Shown here: in pieces, positions 61,158 through 64,000 of the stretch | Position numbering within the stretch: position 1 is the stretch's first letter | How the letters are laid out: every line of letters begins with the position of its first letter | Origin: Ferrimonas balearica | GTDB lineage: Bacteria > Pseudomonadota > Gammaproteobacteria > Enterobacterales > Shewanellaceae | DNA: 64,000 bases | NCBI RefSeq assembly: GCF_019802085.1 | Contig: NZ_JAHVHV010000002.1 | Location: 744,001-808,000, forward strand | Direction of reading: 5' to 3' | The notes under the pieces: model-generated | The model's input: only the letters and a program-made list of their open reading frames with translations | Told to the model about the DNA's origin: nothing | Database searches by the model: none | Program-made: the position numbers and the translations under genes

Positions 61158-62732
61158 ATGAGCAACATCCATGACCACCGCATTCTGATCCTCGATTTCG
61201 GCTCCCAGTACACTCAACTGGTGGCCCGCCGCACCCGGGAAATCGGGGTCTACTGTGAGCTGTGGGGCTGGGACGTCTCCGAAGAGAAGATCCGCGAGTT
61301 CAACCCCACCGGCATCATCCTCTCCGGTGGCCCGGAGTCCGTGGCCGAAGCCGGCTCCCCCCGCGCCCCCGAGTACGTGTTCAACGCCGGCGTGCCGGTG
61401 CTGGGCGTCTGCTACGGCATGCAGACCATGGCCGAGCAGCTCGGCGGCAAGGTGTCCTGCTCCGACAAGAAGGAGTTCGGTTACGCCCAGGTGGAAGTGC
61501 TGGAAGCCACCAAGCTGTTTGAGAACATCGAAGACGCCATCGCCGCCGACGGCAACGCCCTGCTGGACGTGTGGATGAGCCACGGTGACAAGGTGACCGC
61601 CATCCCCGAGGGCTTCACCCAGGTGGCCAAGACCGAAACCTGCCCCTACGCCGCCATGGCGGACGAGTCCCGCCGCTTCTACGGCGTGCAGTTCCACCCC
61701 GAGGTGACCCACACCAAGCAGGGCAAGCGGATGCTGGAGCACTTCGTGCTGAACATCTGTGGCTGCGAGGCCAAGTGGACCTCCGAGGCGATCATCGATG
61801 ACGCCATTGCCCGCATCAAGGAGAAGGTCGGCTCTGACAAGGTGATCCTGGGCCTGTCCGGCGGCGTCGACTCCTCCGTGGTCGCCATGCTGCTGCACCG
61901 CGCCATCGGCGACCAGCTGACCTGTGTGTTCGTCGACAACGGCCTGCTGCGTCTGAACGAAGGCGACCAGGTGATGGAGATGTTCGGTGACCACTTCGGC
62001 CTCAACATCGTTCGCGTCGACGCCGAGCAGCGCTTCCTGTCCGCCCTGGAAGGGGAGAACGACCCGGAAGCCAAGCGTAAGATCATCGGCCACACCTTCA
62101 TCGAGGTGTTCGACGAGGAAGCGTCCAAGATCCAGAACGTGAAATGGCTGGCCCAGGGCACCATCTACCCGGACGTGATCGAGTCCGCCGGCGCTGCCAC
62201 CGGCAAGGCCCACGTCATCAAGTCTCACCACAACGTCGGCGGCCTGCCAGAAGACATGGAGCTGGGCCTGGTGGAGCCGCTCACCGAGCTGTTCAAAGAC
62301 GAGGTGCGCAAGATTGGCCTGGAGCTGGGCCTGCCCTACAACATGCTCTACCGCCACCCCTTCCCGGGCCCGGGTCTGGGCGTGCGTGTACTGGGTGAGG
62401 TGAAGAAGGAGTACTGCGACCTGCTGCGCCGTGCCGACGCCATCTTCATCGAGGAGCTGCACAAGGCCGACCTGTACAACAAGACCTCCCAGGCGTTCAC
62501 CGTGTTCCTGCCGGTACGCTCTGTAGGCGTGATGGGCGACGGTCGTAAGTACGACTGGGTTGTGTCCCTGCGTGCGGTAGAGACCATCGACTTTATGACC
62601 GCCGTATGGGCCCAGCTGCCCTACGACTTCCTGGGTCGCGTCTCCAACCGCATCATCAACGAGATCGACGGGATCTCCCGCGTGGTGTACGACATCTCCG
62701 GTAAGCCGCCGGCGACCATCGAGTGGGAGTGA
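61158..62732 (+). CDS. guaA: GMP synthase (glutamine-hydrolysing)
   Basis: Aminates XMP to GMP using glutamine and ATP. 524 residues: class I amidotransferase domain ([15 protein letters not shown]; nucleophilic Cys in GVCYGMQTM; catalytic His/Glu in FHPEV) and the ATP pyrophosphatase domain with the P-loop [13 protein letters not shown], plus the dimerisation domain ending [12 protein letters not shown] 61158 restores the standard N-terminus [19 protein letters not shown]. Confidence 0.97.
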   Translation: MSNIHDHRILILDFGSQYTQLVARRTREIGVYCELWGWDVSEEKIREFNPTGIILSGGPESVAEAGSPRAPEYVFNAGVPVLGVCYGMQTMAEQLGGKVSCSDKKEFGYAQVEVLEATKLFENIEDAIAADGNALLDVWMSHGDKVTAIPEGFTQVAKTETCPYAAMADESRRFYGVQFHPEVTHTKQGKRMLEHFVLNICGCEAKWTSEAIIDDAIARIKEKVGSDKVILGLSGGVDSSVVAMLLHRAIGDQLTCVFVDNGLLRLNEGDQVMEMFGDHFGLNIVRVDAEQRFLSALEGENDPEAKRKIIGHTFIEVFDEEASKIQNVKWLAQGTIYPDVIESAGAATGKAHVIKSHHNVGGLPEDMELGLVEPLTELFKDEVRKIGLELGLPYNMLYRHPFPGPGLGVRVLGEVKKEYCDLLRRADAIFIEELHKADLYNKTSQAFTVFLPVRSVGVMGDGRKYDWVVSLRAVETIDFMTAVWAQLPYDFLGRVSNRIINEIDGISRVVYDISGKPPATIEWE

Positions 62733-62762
62733 TCCTCTCTTTGGCCTGATGGCCGGATGTAA

Positions 62763-62795
62763 AAAAAGCCCTGAGCGTTGTGCTCAGGGCTTTTT
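62763..62795 (+). terminator. Terminator of guaBA
   Basis: 14-bp stem AAAAAGCCCTGAGC / GCTCAGGGCTTTTT with a 5-nt loop. Sequence from here to 62930 holds no other gene; composition becomes AT-richer. Confidence 0.93.
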
Positions 62796-62933
62796 AATTT
62801 CGTAAAGCCCCTGAATGGCAGGGCAAGACACTAACTGTATGACATTAAATGACTTTTATTCTTCTGCAGCTTGAAATGGGTATACGCCTGACGTAGCTTT
62901 TGAAATGGCTGCCGTGTTTGCAAGGAGGTAATG

Positions 62934-63140
62934 GTGAGTTATTTGTCTATGGCCGGGAAGGCGTTATCTGTTGTGCTTGATCTGATTGCGGACGACGATA
63001 AGGAAGAGAAACTCCGCGTGAGCGCTAAAGAAGATGACGGAATGAGCGACCACATTTACTTTGACCAAAATGGGACCGAGTATACTCGCGGGTTTGACGG
63101 AAAGCTCGAAGACTCAATGGGGCAAAAATACAAAGACTAA
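62934..63140 (+). CDS. Small acidic hypothetical protein (68 aa)
   Basis: Not recognised. A textbook AAGGAGG lies at 62922-62928. GTG 62934 is 5 nt beyond it and is preferred; ATG 62931 is only 2 nt away and would add one residue. The product starts with a short hydrophobic helix (SYLSMAGKALSVVLDLIA), then is acidic and polar (DDDKEEKLRVSAKEDDG...HIYFDQNGTEYTRGFDGKL). The base composition is lower in GC than the housekeeping genes to the left, which suggests acquired DNA. A hairpin terminator follows. Confidence 0.55.
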   Translation: MSYLSMAGKALSVVLDLIADDDKEEKLRVSAKEDDGMSDHIYFDQNGTEYTRGFDGKLEDSMGQKYKD

Positions 63141-63157
63141 GTGGAGTCTTGAAAAAG

Positions 63158-63184
63158 AAATCGGGCGTCAGCCCGATTTTCGCT
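63158..63184 (+). terminator. Terminator after the small acidic gene
   Basis: Perfect 9-bp stem AAATCGGGC / GCCCGATTT with a GTCA loop and a short T tail, 18 nt after the stop codon. Confidence 0.82.
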
Positions 63185-63263
63185 TTATGGCTCAACGGGC
63201 GAGTACCGTTTCGTTGCTCCGCTATTTCTCGGCAAAGATGGAGATAGGCTGGAGGTGGGGCAC

Positions 63264-63460
63264 TAAGATCTTTTGCCGGGAGCGGCCCGGCGGCCGCCAA
63301 GGGCTTCGCCCTTTGGAATCCCTGGGCCTCCGGTCGGTGCTTATCCTCGCTCCATCGACTCGCACTGCGGCACCGGCCAGAGTCGCCATCCCTGGCTCCG
63401 CTGACCTCTCGGGTCGTCCCGACCCTCAGCCTTGTGCAAATCGATTGCGCTCGGGCACCT
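63264..63460. repeat. GC-rich non-coding stretch, possible dispersed repeat
   Basis: A GC-rich block inside AT-richer DNA, with no convincing gene on either strand. It contains a hairpin AAGGGC-TTC-GCCCTT (63299-63313). Its wording resembles, from memory, a dispersed intergenic sequence seen in marine gammaproteobacteria whose minus-strand frame yields Arg-rich peptides. It could also be decayed mobile-element DNA. The flanks 63185-63263 and 63461-63601 show nothing recognisable. Confidence 0.3.
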
Positions 63461-63601
63461 CCAAGTCGGCGAAAAGCAAGAGCAAAAATGTGGGGGCATC
63501 AGGGTGAACGGGGTCAATGATTCTGAACCTTGTGGCCAGTCGCTCAACGTAATGAACTTTTGCCTCAAATTTGGTAAACCTAAGGACAAGGCAATAACTC
63601 G

Positions 63602-63814
63602 ATGAACTTGGCAGGTGATATGGGAAGCCGAATCAATAGCCGTGAGTTGGCAGTTACGCTGCTAATTTTCTGTGTATTCCTGCTGCCACTAATCGCAGCA
63701 AAACTGCTAGATGCCTCGGACGGTGTCTTGTGGATAGTGGGTGTTATCAGTGCGCTTGGGATGGTAGTGGTATCCAACACTCACCACCGCCGTTCTCAAA
63801 GTCGAGAACCATAG
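63602..63814 (+). CDS. Small two-helix membrane protein (70 aa), unknown
   Basis: Not recognised. Two hydrophobic helices (about 16-36, LAVTLLIFCVFLLPLIAAKLL, given here only as a span; and 42-58) are joined by a short acidic turn (DASDG), with a basic His/Arg-rich tail (THHRRSQSREP). The start is uncertain: ATG 63602 has AAGGA too far upstream, and ATG 63620 has AGGTG close by. Lower GC than the main chromosome. Followed by a terminator shared with the gene entering from the right. Confidence 0.45.
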   Translation: MNLAGDMGSRINSRELAVTLLIFCVFLLPLIAAKLLDASDGVLWIVGVISALGMVVVSNTHHRRSQSREP

Positions 63815-63845
63815 CAGGACTCACGCGGCCTGAGTTATTGAAAGC

Positions 63846-63878
63846 AAAAAGCCCTAGGCATCGAACCTGGGGCTTTTT
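63846..63878. terminator. Bidirectional terminator
   Basis: Stem AAAAAGCCCTAGG / CCTGGGGCTTTTT with one mismatch, loop CATCGAA, and runs of T on both strands. It serves the small membrane gene and the minus-strand gene to the right. Confidence 0.82.
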
Positions 63879-63912
63879 TGATGGGTGTTTGTCTGGGGCT
63901 GGGGCGACTGCG

Positions 63913-64000
63913 CTATTGCTTGAGCACACTGTCGATGAACTTGACCTTGAGCCGATAGTCGCAGCTGGTTTCGTCACCGTCATCATGCACGCGAGACTGA
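63913..64000 (-). CDS. C-terminal end of a gene continuing beyond the window
   Basis: On the minus strand a frame is open from the window edge to a TAG at 63913-63915, 35 nt before a good terminator. The 28 visible residues (QSRVHDDGDETSCDYR, then LKVKFIDSVLKQ) look like a normal acidic-then-amphipathic protein ending. Identity cannot be judged. The terminator position is the main support. Confidence 0.45.
   Translation of the reverse strand, partial: QSRVHDDGDETSCDYRLKVKFIDSVLKQ

Overview
The window is GC-rich chromosomal DNA from a gammaproteobacterium. Gene order is the classic gammaproteobacterial one: queA-tgt-yajC-secD-secF, suhB<>trmJ-iscRSUA-hscBA-fdx-iscX, ndk, rlmN-pilF-rodZ-ispG-hisS-yfgM-bamB-der, and xseA<>guaB-guaA. 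A long PstA, a 530-residue isocitrate lyase, a BtsSR/CstA locus, PsrA-type operator candidates before aceBA and a single-function siroheme dehydrogenase point to the Alteromonadales. A GC-rich relative of Shewanella, most likely Ferrimonas, fits best; this is an inference from gene content, not a database match.

Layout. 1-3150: end of a phosphate uptake operon (pstA partial, pstB, phoU) with a terminator. 3251-3349: a short reading frame that looks like the end of an outer-membrane barrel. 3357-6987 (minus): two spondin-domain exported proteins followed by an OmpR-type regulator and its histidine kinase. 7074-7862 (minus): a PPK2 polyphosphate kinase. 8019-20856: two RND efflux pairs flanking the glyoxylate-shunt operon aceB-aceA. 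20881-27438: acpH, a 57-residue unknown, queA, tgt and the Sec accessory genes. 27510-28892: a DUF2007 zinc-ribbon protein coupled to a siroheme-synthesis gene, and a small unknown. 29017-33441 (minus): a short CstA-family transporter, an IHF-alpha-like protein and the BtsS/BtsR two-component system. 33547-35134: small accessory genes (YecH-like, PsiE, NirD-like, a small membrane protein) and one orphan terminator. 35198-42712: suhB, trmJ and the complete ISC iron-sulfur operon. 42920-46242: tryptophan 2,3-dioxygenase, an unknown methyltransferase-like protein, ndk and a CNNM/CBS protein. 46427-55213: rlmN to der. 55387-58068: a diguanylate cyclase and a flavin oxidoreductase. 58141-62732: xseA, guaB, guaA. 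From about 62800 the base composition drops and the DNA becomes accessory in character: two small unknown genes, a repeat-like non-coding stretch and the end of one more gene.

How the parts fit. Phosphate uptake and polyphosphate kinase share the left end. The glyoxylate operon is preceded by two AAAC-N4-GTTT palindromes 229 bp apart, as expected for fatty-acid control by PsrA. The CstA-family gene carries three exact (and a fourth near) copies, at 20-21 bp intervals, of the motif described for E. coli BtsR, and btsSR lies just upstream, so this looks like a self-contained pyruvate-sensing and uptake locus. The isc operon carries a good IscR type 1 site over its promoter, with a second degenerate one abutting it.

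I did not find a wholly new system. The best leads are the BtsR operator array, the spondin/two-component cassette, the isolated IHF-alpha-like gene, the possible small RNA near 34750-34912, the methyltransferase-like unknown at 43996 and the accessory right end. No tRNA, rRNA, CRISPR array or intact insertion sequence was seen.
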